Shown here: piece after piece, positions 54,268 through 62,214 of the stretch
Layout: each line of letters starts with the position of its first letter
Numbering within the stretch: the first letter of the stretch is position 1
NCBI GenBank assembly: GCA_016704535.1
Contig: JADIZZ010000007.1
Span: 245,948 to 309,947, forward strand
DNA: 64,000 bases
Reading direction: 5' to 3'
Origin: Betaproteobacteria bacterium
GTDB lineage: Bacteria > Pseudomonadota > Gammaproteobacteria > Burkholderiales > Burkholderiaceae_C
Position numbers and translations under genes: made by a program
Notes under the pieces: model-generated
What the model was told of the DNA's origin: nothing
What the model saw: the letters and a program-made list of their open reading frames with translations, nothing else
Database searches by the model: none

Positions 54268-54630
54268 TCAACGGATGACCTTGCCGATGACCTCGACCAG
54301 CTTGGCCGGGTCGAAGGGCTTGACCAGCCAGCCGGTGGCGCCCGCAGCGCGGCCGGCTTGCTTCATCTGGTCGGAGCTTTCCGTGGTCAGGATGAGGATG
54401 GGCGTGGTCTTGAACTTGGGGTTCTCGCGCAGCTTCTTCGTCAGGCTGATGCCGTCCATGCGGGGCATGTTCTGGTCGGTCAGCACGAGGTTGAAGTCGC
54501 GGCTGTTGGCCTTCTCGTAGGCGTCCTGGCCGTCCACGGCCTCGACGACGTTGAAACCTGCGTTCTTCAGCGTGAAGGACACCATCTGGCGCATGGAGGC
54601 GCTGTCGTCTACGGCAAGGATCGAGTGCAT
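54268..54630 (-). CDS. cheY: CheY-type single-domain response regulator
   Basis: A 120-residue receiver with no output domain. The acidic pocket is Asp8-Asp9 (ILAVDDSASMRQM), the phosphorylation site is Asp52 (LVLTDQNMPRMDG), and the conserved Lys lies in GWLVKPFDPAKL. The sequence is of the CheY subtype common next to CheA in betaproteobacteria. Located between the cheZ-like gene and cheA. Confidence 0.93.
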   Translation of the reverse strand: MHSILAVDDSASMRQMVSFTLKNAGFNVVEAVDGQDAYEKANSRDFNLVLTDQNMPRMDGISLTKKLRENPKFKTTPILILTTESSDQMKQAGRAAGATGWLVKPFDPAKLVEVIGKVIR

Positions 54631-54684
54631 GAAGGGCTCTCCGGAAGGTCTTTTGGGGCGCAGGGCTGGAAGGGGGCGGTGGCG

Positions 54685-55170
54685 TCAGAACAGTTCGATG
54701 GACCCTGCGTCCATCTCGTCCTGCGTCACGGGGTTGGGGCGCAGCGGCGCGGCTTCGACCAGTGCCTCGCCGTCCTCGTCGTCGCCCATGGTCTCGGCCG
54801 CCAGGCGGTCGGCGCAGTTGCGCAGGCGCCGCGTCGTGTGGTCCACCAGCTGCGAGGCCATGTCCTGGAACTGCATCGCGGTGATGGCCATGGCCATGTG
54901 CTGCATCGCGGCGTGCAACTCCGGCGCATCGATCTCGGGGTGTGTGGCCACGCGGTGCAGCATGGTCTTCAATTCGCCGGTGGCGCCGTAGAAGCAACCC
55001 AGCAGCGTGTCGCAGGCGTCGCCCAGCAGCCGCTGCAGGCGTTCCATGTCGTTGCTGACGACCATCAGGTGGTCCTGCAGGTCAGCCGCGACGGGCAGCG
55101 GCAGGCCACCCTCCACCGGGTAGGTGTCGGGCGAGCCACTCGGCAGTGAGGGGGCTTGCTGAACGAGCAT
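54685..55170 (-). CDS. Short CheZ-like phosphatase
   Basis: A 161-residue helical protein. The segment ITAMQFQDMASQLVDHTTRR keeps the D-x3-Q motif (DMASQ) that corresponds to Asp143 and Gln147 of E. coli CheZ, the residues that dephosphorylate CheY-P. The C-terminal SIELF resembles the CheY-binding end of CheZ proteins. It is shorter than E. coli CheZ (214 residues). The ATG at 55170 is used. As first gene of the chemotaxis operon and next to cheY, a CheY-P phosphatase role is likely but rests on these motifs. Confidence 0.7.
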   Translation of the reverse strand: MLVQQAPSLPSGSPDTYPVEGGLPLPVAADLQDHLMVVSNDMERLQRLLGDACDTLLGCFYGATGELKTMLHRVATHPEIDAPELHAAMQHMAMAITAMQFQDMASQLVDHTTRRLRNCADRLAAETMGDDEDGEALVEAAPLRPNPVTQDEMDAGSIELF

Positions 55171-55357
55171 CGGGGCTCCGGGGGCAGGGGATCGGCCGCA
55201 AGACAGCCCCCGGGCGGGCCGGGTGCCATCTCTTCCCACTCATTTTCGGCAGCACCCCCGCCGACATTGAGTGGAAGATGAGTGCGATCTGCCTCCAATT
55301 CAGCCCTCTGCGCCCGGCGCGGGGAGAGCGGCCGGGGGGTTTGCGATACTGGATGGC

Positions 55358-56569
55358 ATGAACGGCACGCCTTCCGCAGCCCACTCCCCCTGCCCCGAGG
55401 GCGCAGGTAGCGGGCGTGCGTGGCGTGTGCTGCACCTGGAAGACAGCGAGCCCGACCACGCGCTGGCGCTGGCCCATCTTCAGCGCGGCGGCATGCGCGT
55501 GCTGGCGCGACGTATCGAGACCCGAGCCGAGTTTCGGGCCGCGCTGGACGAACCCTGGGACGTCGTGCTTTCCGATTACCACCTGCCCGGCTTCACGGGC
55601 CTGGACGCGCTGCAGATGCTGCGCGAGCACACGAAGGCCGGCGGTGCCGACTTGCCCTTCATCCTGGTGTCCGGCCAGATCGGCGAAGACACCGCCGTGG
55701 AGGCCATGCGCACCGGCGCGGCCGACTACCTGCTGAAGGCCAACCTGGCGCGGCTGGCACCGGCGGTGGACCATGCCATCGCCGCCAGCCGCATGCAGCG
55801 TGCCCGCATCGCGGCCGACCAGGAACTGCAGGCCTCGCGCAAACGCCTGTCCGAATTGGCGCAACACCTGCAAACCAGCGTCGAGGCCGAGCGCCAGGCC
55901 ATCGCGCGCGAGATCCACGACGACGTCGGCGGTTCGCTCACGGCGCTGAAATTCGAGCTCGACTGGATCCGCCGCCATGCCGAGAGCGAGACCATCCGGC
56001 AGCGCGCACTGGCAGCGCTGGAAACGGTCACCAGTGCCATCGAGGCCAGCCAGCGCATCATGCAGAACCTGCGCCCGGCCATCCTCGAGCAGGGCCTGGT
56101 GGCAGCGCTGCAATGGCAGACCAGCCGTTTCGAGAAGCGCACAGGCATCGAGTGCGAGTTCCGCACCCATGAGGCCTATCTGGCCATGCCTCTGGAGTTG
56201 CCGGCCGGCGTACCGCTGGTGGCCTATCGCACGGCCCAGGAGGCGCTGACCAATGTCAGCAAGCACGCGCAGGCCACGCGGGTGGTGGTCGACCTGTCGC
56301 TGATCGGCGGCGTGCTTTCGCTGGAAGTCAGTGACGACGGGCGCGGCCTGTCCAGCGTCGACCTGGCCAAGGTGCGCAGCTTCGGCATCCGCGGTCTTCA
56401 CGAGCGCGCCTCTACGGTGGGCGGCTGGGTCGATCTGAGCAGTGGCGCGAGCGGCACCAGCCTCATCCTGTCCGTACCTCTGGGTCCGGGCTTCGGCGCG
56501 CCAAGCGCAAGGCCGGCGGCTTTGCCCGACCCGGACGACGCTGAATCCTCGGCATGGTCAGTGCTGTGA
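55358..56569 (+). CDS. Soluble REC-histidine kinase hybrid (HisKA_3)
   Basis: A 403-residue protein with no membrane segment. An N-terminal receiver (VLHLEDSEPDHALAL, Asp in VVLSDYHLPGFTG, Lys in YLLKANLARL) is joined by a coiled coil to a HisKA_3 domain with His in AIAREIHDDVGGSL. A HATPase domain follows (AQEALTNVSKHAQATRV, SDDGRGL, FGIRGLHERAS). The receiver at the front implies that the kinase is itself switched by phosphorylation from another kinase. The ATG at 55358 is the best start. It pairs with the regulator 16 nt downstream. Confidence 0.9.
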   Translation: MNGTPSAAHSPCPEGAGSGRAWRVLHLEDSEPDHALALAHLQRGGMRVLARRIETRAEFRAALDEPWDVVLSDYHLPGFTGLDALQMLREHTKAGGADLPFILVSGQIGEDTAVEAMRTGAADYLLKANLARLAPAVDHAIAASRMQRARIAADQELQASRKRLSELAQHLQTSVEAERQAIAREIHDDVGGSLTALKFELDWIRRHAESETIRQRALAALETVTSAIEASQRIMQNLRPAILEQGLVAALQWQTSRFEKRTGIECEFRTHEAYLAMPLELPAGVPLVAYRTAQEALTNVSKHAQATRVVVDLSLIGGVLSLEVSDDGRGLSSVDLAKVRSFGIRGLHERASTVGGWVDLSSGASGTSLILSVPLGPGFGAPSARPAALPDPDDAESSAWSVL

Positions 56570-56585
56570 ATACCAAAGGTCCCGA

Positions 56586-57257
56586 ATGATCGAAGTCATC
56601 CTCTGCGACGACCATGCGCTGATCCGGCGCGGCATCCGCGACACGCTCTCGGACGCGCCCGACATCCGCGTTGTCGGCGAGGCCGGCGACTACGGTGAAC
56701 TGCGCACGCTGATGCGCGCACTGCTGCAGGACCCGGCACGCGAGCACGGCCGCAGCGGCCCCTGCGACGTGCTGGTGCTGGACATCAACCTGCCCGGCCG
56801 CAGCGGCCTGGACGCCTTGCATGCGCTGAAGGACGACGGTTCGCCGGTCAAGGTATTGGTGGTCAGCATGTACCCGGAAGACCAATACGCGATCCGCGCG
56901 CTGCGAGCCGGTGCCTACGGCTATGTCAACAAGGGCGGTGACCCGCAGCTGCTGGTGCAGGCGGTGCGCACGGTGGCGCACGGGCGCAAGTACGTCACAC
57001 CCGAGATCGCGCAGATGCTGGTGGAGAGCCTGACCACGCCGGCCACAGAGAACGCGCACAACAAGCTCAGCGACCGCGAACTGCAGACGCTGGTGATGAT
57101 CGCCAGCGGCAAGCGCCTGGCCGACATTGCCGAAGAACTGATGCTGAGCCCGAAGACGGTGTCGGTCTACCGTGCGCGCGTGCTCGAGAAGCTGCAGCTG
57201 GCGAACAACTCCGAGTTGACGGTGTATGCCATCCGCAGCGGGCTGGTGGGGCAGTAG
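56586..57257 (+). CDS. NarL/FixJ-family response regulator
   Basis: A 223-residue regulator. Receiver motifs are ILCDDHALIRRGI, the phosphoacceptor Asp66 in VLVLDINLPGRSG, and Lys in GYVNKGGDP. A roughly ten-residue insert (about residues 50-59) precedes the phosphorylation strand. The LuxR HTH runs LSDRELQTLVMIASGKRLAD to LQLANNSELTVYAI. Cognate output of the REC-kinase just upstream; the targets are unknown, though the neighbouring chemotaxis and aldehyde oxidoreductase operons are candidates by position. Confidence 0.9.
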   Translation: MIEVILCDDHALIRRGIRDTLSDAPDIRVVGEAGDYGELRTLMRALLQDPAREHGRSGPCDVLVLDINLPGRSGLDALHALKDDGSPVKVLVVSMYPEDQYAIRALRAGAYGYVNKGGDPQLLVQAVRTVAHGRKYVTPEIAQMLVESLTTPATENAHNKLSDRELQTLVMIASGKRLADIAEELMLSPKTVSVYRARVLEKLQLANNSELTVYAIRSGLVGQ

Positions 57258-57263
57258 CGGGCT

Positions 57264-57584
57264 TCAGCCGCCGCCGCGCTGCATGTAGAGGTCGAAGAAG
57301 CGCATGAACTCGCGCCGTGCGGGCGCGGCGACGCCTTCGAAGCGGTAGCGCACCGCCAGGCGCGGCAGGCTCAGCAATGCGATACGGCGCGGTGGCAGTA
57401 CCGCCCAGGTGATGTACAACCGGCCGCCGCCCGCGTCGCCACACAGCGTCACGGCTGCCTGCCCTGGCGCCGGCAGCGCAAACGCATGTCCACCCATGGC
57501 GCCGGGCAGGCAACGCACCCAATCGCTGTGGGTGAAGCCCTGTTCGCGTTCAAAGGCGACGGGGATCTCTGGCGCCACGCCCAT
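57264..57584 (-). CDS. Unknown protein at the end of the aldehyde oxidoreductase operon
   Basis: A 106-residue protein without a family I can name. It reads IPVAFEREQGFTHSDWVRCL, then a glycine-rich middle, then LPPRRIALLSLPRLAVRYRF and EFMRFFDLYMQRGGG at the end. It has no signal peptide or membrane helix. It follows the MoaD-like gene by 19 nt on the same strand, so it is likely an accessory or maturation factor of the aldehyde oxidoreductase. The Aromatoleum aor operon also carries small accessory genes. The start at 57584 has no strong ribosome-binding site. Confidence 0.6.
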   Translation of the reverse strand: MGVAPEIPVAFEREQGFTHSDWVRCLPGAMGGHAFALPAPGQAAVTLCGDAGGGRLYITWAVLPPRRIALLSLPRLAVRYRFEGVAAPARREFMRFFDLYMQRGGG

Positions 57585-57603
57585 GCTCAGCGCCGCACGT
57601 GTT

Positions 57604-57858
57604 TCAGCCGCCCGCGATAGGCGGCCAGATGGCCAGCACGTCGCCTTCGGTGAGCACCCGCTTGCCACGTTCTTCCGGCGGCACGTAGACGCCGTTGACC
57701 AACACCAGGTGCACCAGCTTCATCGGCAAAGCGAAGGGCTCGATGACCTGCAGGATGCTGGCGCCGGGCGCCACGTCCAGCGTCATGGCGTTGCCCTGGC
57801 GTTTGTCGTGCGGCAGGTGCTCGCCCAGGCTGGCGTAGAGCTTGAAGGTAATCTGCAT
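57604..57858 (-). CDS. MoaD/ThiS-family ubiquitin-fold protein (AOR cofactor maturation)
   Basis: An 84-residue beta-grasp protein starting MQITFKLYASLGEHLP and ending IWPPIAGG. The terminal Gly-Gly is the site for adenylation and thiocarboxylation in MoaD and ThiS proteins. KLVHLVLVNGVYVPPEER is the usual middle segment. Its place between aorC and the last operon gene suggests a dedicated sulfur carrier for the tungsten-pterin cofactor, not the general MoaD. The frame stays open upstream into aorC, but the ATG at 57858 is 7 nt after the aorC stop. Confidence 0.88.
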   Translation of the reverse strand: MQITFKLYASLGEHLPHDKRQGNAMTLDVAPGASILQVIEPFALPMKLVHLVLVNGVYVPPEERGKRVLTEGDVLAIWPPIAGG

Positions 57859-57865
57859 GCCGCGT

Positions 57866-59134
57866 TCAGGCGGGCACCAGTGCGTGCGCGTGCTGCGCCT
57901 GCGCACAGGCCAGGTAGGCTTCCATCAGCAGCGTCGGGTCGGCCAGCAGCTTGTCCTTCCAGGCACCCAGGTGCACCTGGCCCTCGACCAGGCCGCGCAT
58001 CACGCCGACATGGTTCGTCCAGCCGATGGCGTTGCAGCCCACCAGCACGTCGCCGCTGAACTGCAGGCTGAGGTGGCGGCCGGCGGTCGCGTCGGTGAGC
58101 TCGACATGTTGCCCGCCGGGCAGCCCGTCCCAGAGGCCGAAGCTGGCGCTGATGAGGCCCAGCGTGTCCAGCACGTTGATCTGCGTGACGCCGTGAAGTG
58201 CAGTGGGCTTGCCGGCCATGTTCAGCGCTGCCACGCGGGCCTGCTCGGCGGCATTGGGCTGGATGGCGCTGACGATGGTCTTGCCGCTGACCTTGTCGAA
58301 GGCCTCGGCGCAGTCGCCGGCGGCGTAGATGCCGGGTACGTTCGTCTGCAGGTGCTCGTCGGTCAGCACGCCCAGCAGGCAGCGCACGCCGCTGTCCTGC
58401 AGGAAACCGATGTTGGGCTTGACGCCCGTGGCGCTGATGACGAGGTCGGCCTCGATCACCGCGCCGGTGGACAAACGCACCTTCATCACGGGCGTGGCGT
58501 CGCGTTCGATGGCGTCGACGCGCGCACCGGTGTGCACGGCCACGCCTTTGCTCTCGCACCAGGCCTTGATCATGCCGCCGGCAGTGGGGCCCATCATGCG
58601 CGGCACCATGCGGTCGCCCATCTCGACCACGCCGAGATTCACGCCGCGTGCGGCCAGCGCTTCCAGGATGATGCAGCCGATGAAGCCGGCGCCCATCTGC
58701 AGCACGCGAGCGCCGGGCTGGGCCAGCGCGGCGATGGCGCGGGCGTCGGCCAGCGTCCAGCAGGCGTGCACGCCGGGCCCGGCAATGCCCGGGATGGGCG
58801 GCGTGGCCGGGCTGGAGCCGGTGGCGATGAGCAGGCGGTCGAAGCCGTGCACGCTGCCGTCGTCCATCGCCACGGTGCGAGCGGTGGTGTCGACACGCAC
58901 GGCGCGGTTGCGCTTGAGCTGGATGCCTGAAGCTTCGTAGTGGTTCGGTGCGTGGCGCAGGTAGGTGCCGCTCTCGCCGATGCTGCCATGCAGCAGGTAG
59001 GGGATGGCCATGCGCGAGTACGGCGCCTCGGGTTCGTCGCCGACGAGGAAGACCTCGTCCTGCGGGGCGTGCTTGCGCAGCGTCTCTGCAGCGATGACGC
59101 CGGCCGGGCCGGCGCCGAGGATGATGTGTCGCAT
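57866..59134 (-). CDS. aorC: FAD-dependent NAD(P) oxidoreductase subunit AorC
   Basis: A 422-residue two-dinucleotide-binding flavoprotein. The N-terminal FAD motif is HIILGAGPAGVIAAETL, ATGSSPATPPIPG follows, the NAD(H) motif is VLQMGAGFIGCIILEAL, and the second FAD contact is GIYAAGDCAEAFD. In the Aromatoleum enzyme the equivalent subunit passes electrons between the Fe-S subunit and NAD+. It lies between aorB (63-nt gap) and the MoaD-like gene. Confidence 0.88.
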   Translation of the reverse strand: MRHIILGAGPAGVIAAETLRKHAPQDEVFLVGDEPEAPYSRMAIPYLLHGSIGESGTYLRHAPNHYEASGIQLKRNRAVRVDTTARTVAMDDGSVHGFDRLLIATGSSPATPPIPGIAGPGVHACWTLADARAIAALAQPGARVLQMGAGFIGCIILEALAARGVNLGVVEMGDRMVPRMMGPTAGGMIKAWCESKGVAVHTGARVDAIERDATPVMKVRLSTGAVIEADLVISATGVKPNIGFLQDSGVRCLLGVLTDEHLQTNVPGIYAAGDCAEAFDKVSGKTIVSAIQPNAAEQARVAALNMAGKPTALHGVTQINVLDTLGLISASFGLWDGLPGGQHVELTDATAGRHLSLQFSGDVLVGCNAIGWTNHVGVMRGLVEGQVHLGAWKDKLLADPTLLMEAYLACAQAQHAHALVPA

Positions 59135-59197
59135 GGGGAGGTCCTCAAACGGAAAGGGCGGTTCGAGAACCGCCCTGGGTCATTACGATGACGGGGC

Positions 59198-61045
59198 TTA
59201 GAGGCCCAGCCGTTCTCGCGTGCCGGCCTTGAGCTGGCCGTCGGTATCCCAGCCGCGAAGCTCGTAGTACTTCGGCAGCATCTCGGGCAGCTTGTTCACC
59301 AGGCCCTTGGCGGGCCCGGTCTTGGCCGGCTCGTTGAGCAGGCGCGGCGGCAGCGTGTCGTCCTTGCTGGTGAAGCCGGCACGGTTGTTGAAGTCGCGCT
59401 CCATGTTCCAGATGCGCTCGCCGATCTTGCTCAGGTTCTCGAGCGTGAACTCGGGCCCGCAGGCGGCGGCCACCTGCGGCTGCACGTCGGCCAGGCCCCA
59501 GGCGAAGCTGGTGAAGATGCAGATGCCGGCCGAGTCGAAGGCGGCGGTGGCGTCCTGGAAGGCGATCACGAGTTCGGGCTTGCCGTCGGCCGTCAGCGGG
59601 TCGGTCTTCACCGGGATGCCCAGCACTTCGCTGGCCACCGTGTAGCCGCGCAAATGGCAGGCACCGCGGTTGCTGGTGGCGTAGGCCAGGCCCATGCCCT
59701 GGATGCCGCGGCTGTCGTAGGCCGGGAATTCCTGGCCCTTGACGCTCATGCTCAGCTCGGGGTGGCCGTACTTCGTGCACAGGCGCTTGCTGCCCTGGCC
59801 GATCTCCTTGCCGAAGCCTTCGCCCCTGGCGGTGATCTCGGCGAAGTAGGTCAGCGCCTGGGCGCTGCCGAAGGTGGCGTCGATGCCCAGCTGTTCCTTC
59901 GTCAGCACGCCCAGGTTGTACAGCTCCATCACGGCGCCGATGGTGGCGCCGAAGGTGATGGGGTCCATGCCGTGCTCGTTGCACATCACGTTGGCGTACT
60001 GCAGCGCGTCGAGGTCGTTGACGCCGTTGGCCGCGCCCAAGGCCCAGGCCGCCTCGTATTCCAGGCCGCCCGAGGCGCCCCAGTACTGCGGCTGGTTCTT
60101 CACCGTGTAGTGGCCCTGGTCGATCTTCTGGATGCGGCCGCAGGCGATGGTGCAGCCGAAGCAGGCCTGGTTCGTCACCAGCGGCTTCTTGCCGTCGGTG
60201 GCGCGCGGCGTGGCCATGGCTTCGGCCGAGATGTCCTTGGCGCCCTCGAAAGCCACGTCGCGGTGGTTGCGCGTGGGCAGCGCGCCCATCTCGTTGATGA
60301 CGTTCATCAGCACCTGGGTGCCGTAGGTGGGCAGGCCCTGGCCGGTGACGGCGTTGTCGTGCAGGATCTTCTTCTTCTCGGCCGTGACGCGCATGAACTC
60401 CTTCGGGTCGTGCAGGTTGCCGACACCCTTGGTGCCGCGCACGGCGATGGCCTTGAGGTTCTTGCTGCCCATCACGGCGCCCACGCCGCTGCGGCCGGCG
60501 GCGCGGTGCAGGTCGTTGACGACGGCGGCGAAGAGCACCTGGTGTTCACCGGCGCCACCGATGCTGCTGATGCGCAGCAGCGGGTCCTGGTGGTCCTTCT
60601 TCAGCTGCTCTTCGGTGTGCCAGACGGTGCCGCCCCAAAGGTGGCCGGCGTCACGCAGTTCGGCCACGTCGTCGCTGACGTAGAGGTAGACGGGCTTGGG
60701 CGACTTGCCCTCGAAGATCACCATGTCCCAGCCGGCCATCTTCAGCTCGGCGCCCCAGTAGCCGCCGCTGTTGCTGCAGGCGATGGCGCCGGTCAGCGGG
60801 CCCTTGGTGACGACGGTGTAGCGGCCGCCGGTGCTGGCCATGGTGCCGGTCAGCGGCCCCGTGGCCCAGATGATCTTGTTGCCGGGCGAAAGCGGGTCGA
60901 CCTTGGGGTCGAGCTCTTCGCACAGGTATTTGGACGCCAGGCCGCGCGAGCCCAGGTATTCCTTGGCCCACGCCATGTTCAGCGGTTCGGATTTGACGGT
61001 GCCGGCGCTCAGGTCGACACGGAGGATCTTTCCAGCCCAGGACAT
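59198..61045 (-). CDS. aorB: Tungsten-containing aldehyde:ferredoxin oxidoreductase subunit AorB
   Basis: The catalytic subunit (615 residues), oxidising aldehydes to carboxylic acids with a tungsten-bispterin centre and one 4Fe-4S cluster. Cluster ligands are Cys295, Cys298 and Cys302 (ACFGCTIACGR) and Cys509 (AGICIFTSF); Pyrococcus furiosus AOR uses 288, 291, 295 and 494. The N-terminal domain has GKILRVDLSAGTV and RAAGRSGVGAVMGSKNLKAI. The ATG at 61045 follows AAGGAGG; the frame upstream overlaps aorA and is spurious. It lies 11 nt after aorA. Confidence 0.95.
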   Translation of the reverse strand: MSWAGKILRVDLSAGTVKSEPLNMAWAKEYLGSRGLASKYLCEELDPKVDPLSPGNKIIWATGPLTGTMASTGGRYTVVTKGPLTGAIACSNSGGYWGAELKMAGWDMVIFEGKSPKPVYLYVSDDVAELRDAGHLWGGTVWHTEEQLKKDHQDPLLRISSIGGAGEHQVLFAAVVNDLHRAAGRSGVGAVMGSKNLKAIAVRGTKGVGNLHDPKEFMRVTAEKKKILHDNAVTGQGLPTYGTQVLMNVINEMGALPTRNHRDVAFEGAKDISAEAMATPRATDGKKPLVTNQACFGCTIACGRIQKIDQGHYTVKNQPQYWGASGGLEYEAAWALGAANGVNDLDALQYANVMCNEHGMDPITFGATIGAVMELYNLGVLTKEQLGIDATFGSAQALTYFAEITARGEGFGKEIGQGSKRLCTKYGHPELSMSVKGQEFPAYDSRGIQGMGLAYATSNRGACHLRGYTVASEVLGIPVKTDPLTADGKPELVIAFQDATAAFDSAGICIFTSFAWGLADVQPQVAAACGPEFTLENLSKIGERIWNMERDFNNRAGFTSKDDTLPPRLLNEPAKTGPAKGLVNKLPEMLPKYYELRGWDTDGQLKAGTRERLGL

Positions 61046-61056
61046 CTGTGGCCTCC

Positions 61057-61530
61057 TTAAACGCTTTGCTGGTTGCCCAGCTTGTTGGCCCAGGTCTGCA
61101 TCTTGTCGAGGCCGGTCCAGTTGGCGTCGATGTAGGTGATGGCGCCGGTGGGGCAGGCATCGGCGCAGGCCGGTTCGCCGCCGCACAGGTCGCACTTCTG
61201 CACCTTGCCGGTTTCCTGCACGTAGTTGATGGTGCCGAAGGGGCAGCTGATGGTGCAGACCTTGCAGCCGACGCAGGTGGTGTCGTTCACCACCTTGGCG
61301 CCGGTGGCCTTGTCGACGGTGATGGCCTCCACCGGGCAGGCATGCAGGCACCAGGCCTCGTCGCACTGCGTGCAGGTGTAGGGCACCTTCCGGCCGGTCT
61401 CGTGGAAGTCGAATACCTTGATTCGCGACTTGGCCGGCGCGAACACGCCGTAGTTTTCGTAGGAACACGCCATCTCGCACTGAAGGCACCCGGTGCACTT
61501 TTCGGCGTTGATGTGAAGGCTCTTCTGCAT
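61057..61530 (-). CDS. aorA: Four-cluster ferredoxin subunit AorA
   Basis: A 157-residue polyferredoxin with four 4Fe-4S motifs: CTGCLQCEMAC, CTQCDEAWCLHACP, CVGCKVCTISCP and CDLCGGEPACADACP. It is the electron-wire subunit of the aldehyde oxidoreductase; in Aromatoleum the AorAB units stack into filaments capped by AorC. The ATG at 61530 gives the usual QKSLHINAEKCTGC start. First gene of the operon, with a 176-bp upstream region that must hold the promoter. Confidence 0.93.
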   Translation of the reverse strand: MQKSLHINAEKCTGCLQCEMACSYENYGVFAPAKSRIKVFDFHETGRKVPYTCTQCDEAWCLHACPVEAITVDKATGAKVVNDTTCVGCKVCTISCPFGTINYVQETGKVQKCDLCGGEPACADACPTGAITYIDANWTGLDKMQTWANKLGNQQSV

Positions 61531-61706
61531 GCGCTGTCTCTCCGCTTGTTTCGGGGGGCGGGCAACGGACGCAACCCAGGCACGCCGCAACTCACCACGA
61601 AGGCATTGTGGTGAGCCTCCACCTATGCAAGATTAGGCATAACCCTGAAGCGAAAGCAGCCCGCAAGCGGGCCGCAGCGGGTGACGGCGGCGAGCGCCGC
61701 CGCACC

Positions 61707-62057
61707 TCAGCGTGAGGGCGAAGACGCCGGAACGACGATGACCGTGGTGCCGGTGCCGGTCCTGCCGGTGTCGCCCTTCAGACCGTCGTAGCCTTGGCTG
61801 CCGGTCGCGCCGGTCTGGCCCGTGCTGCCGGTGGCGCCGGTCTGGCCGGTGTTGCCGTCGTAGCCCTGACTGCCGGTGGCGCCCGTCGTGCCGGTGCTCC
61901 CGGTATTCCCGGTATTCCCGGTGGCGCCCGTAGCGCCCGTCGGGCCCGCCGGGCCGGGCACGGCCACGGGTGCGGGCATGTTGACGACGGTCGGCTTGTC
62001 GCAGGCGGCCAAGCCCAGCGGAAGAAGCAAGGCGATGAGCAGGGGGGCGATCTTCAT
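61707..62057 (-). CDS. Collagen-like-repeat lipoprotein
   Basis: A 116-residue lipoprotein. The signal peptide ends in the lipobox LAAC (Cys19). Residues 35-101 are about 23 continuous Gly-x-y triplets rich in Thr, Asn, Ser and Gln, expected to fold as a collagen triple helix. The segment GATGSQGYDG occurs twice, reflecting repeats in the DNA. The tail TTVIVVPASSPSR carries no recognisable domain. It stands alone, and its surface role (adhesion or spacer) is inference. The ATG at 62057 starts the signal peptide; an ATG upstream is unlikely. Confidence 0.8.
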   Translation of the reverse strand: MKIAPLLIALLLPLGLAACDKPTVVNMPAPVAVPGPAGPTGATGATGNTGNTGSTGTTGATGSQGYDGNTGQTGATGSTGQTGATGSQGYDGLKGDTGRTGTGTTVIVVPASSPSR

Positions 62058-62214
62058 GGGGTGTCCTCTTCGAGTGCCGGTGTTGGGGGATGGTCGGCAG
62101 ACCATCCGGTCCTTCACACCTTAGGCGCATCCCGCATCGGCTTCGGTGCGCTGGCATACGCACGGCGGGGCCACCCGTTCGGACCGGTCTGGCCTTGCCC
62201 GCAGTCGTGCCGGA

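Noticed and set aside
52383..54278. A 631-codon plus-strand frame opposite cheA
   Set aside because: It is an antisense shadow of a well-recognised gene and has no protein similarity.
61750..61960. Repeated units in the collagen-like gene as a possible CRISPR array
   Set aside because: The repeats are short multiples of 9 bp without spacers, keep one reading frame and encode Gly-x-y triplets.
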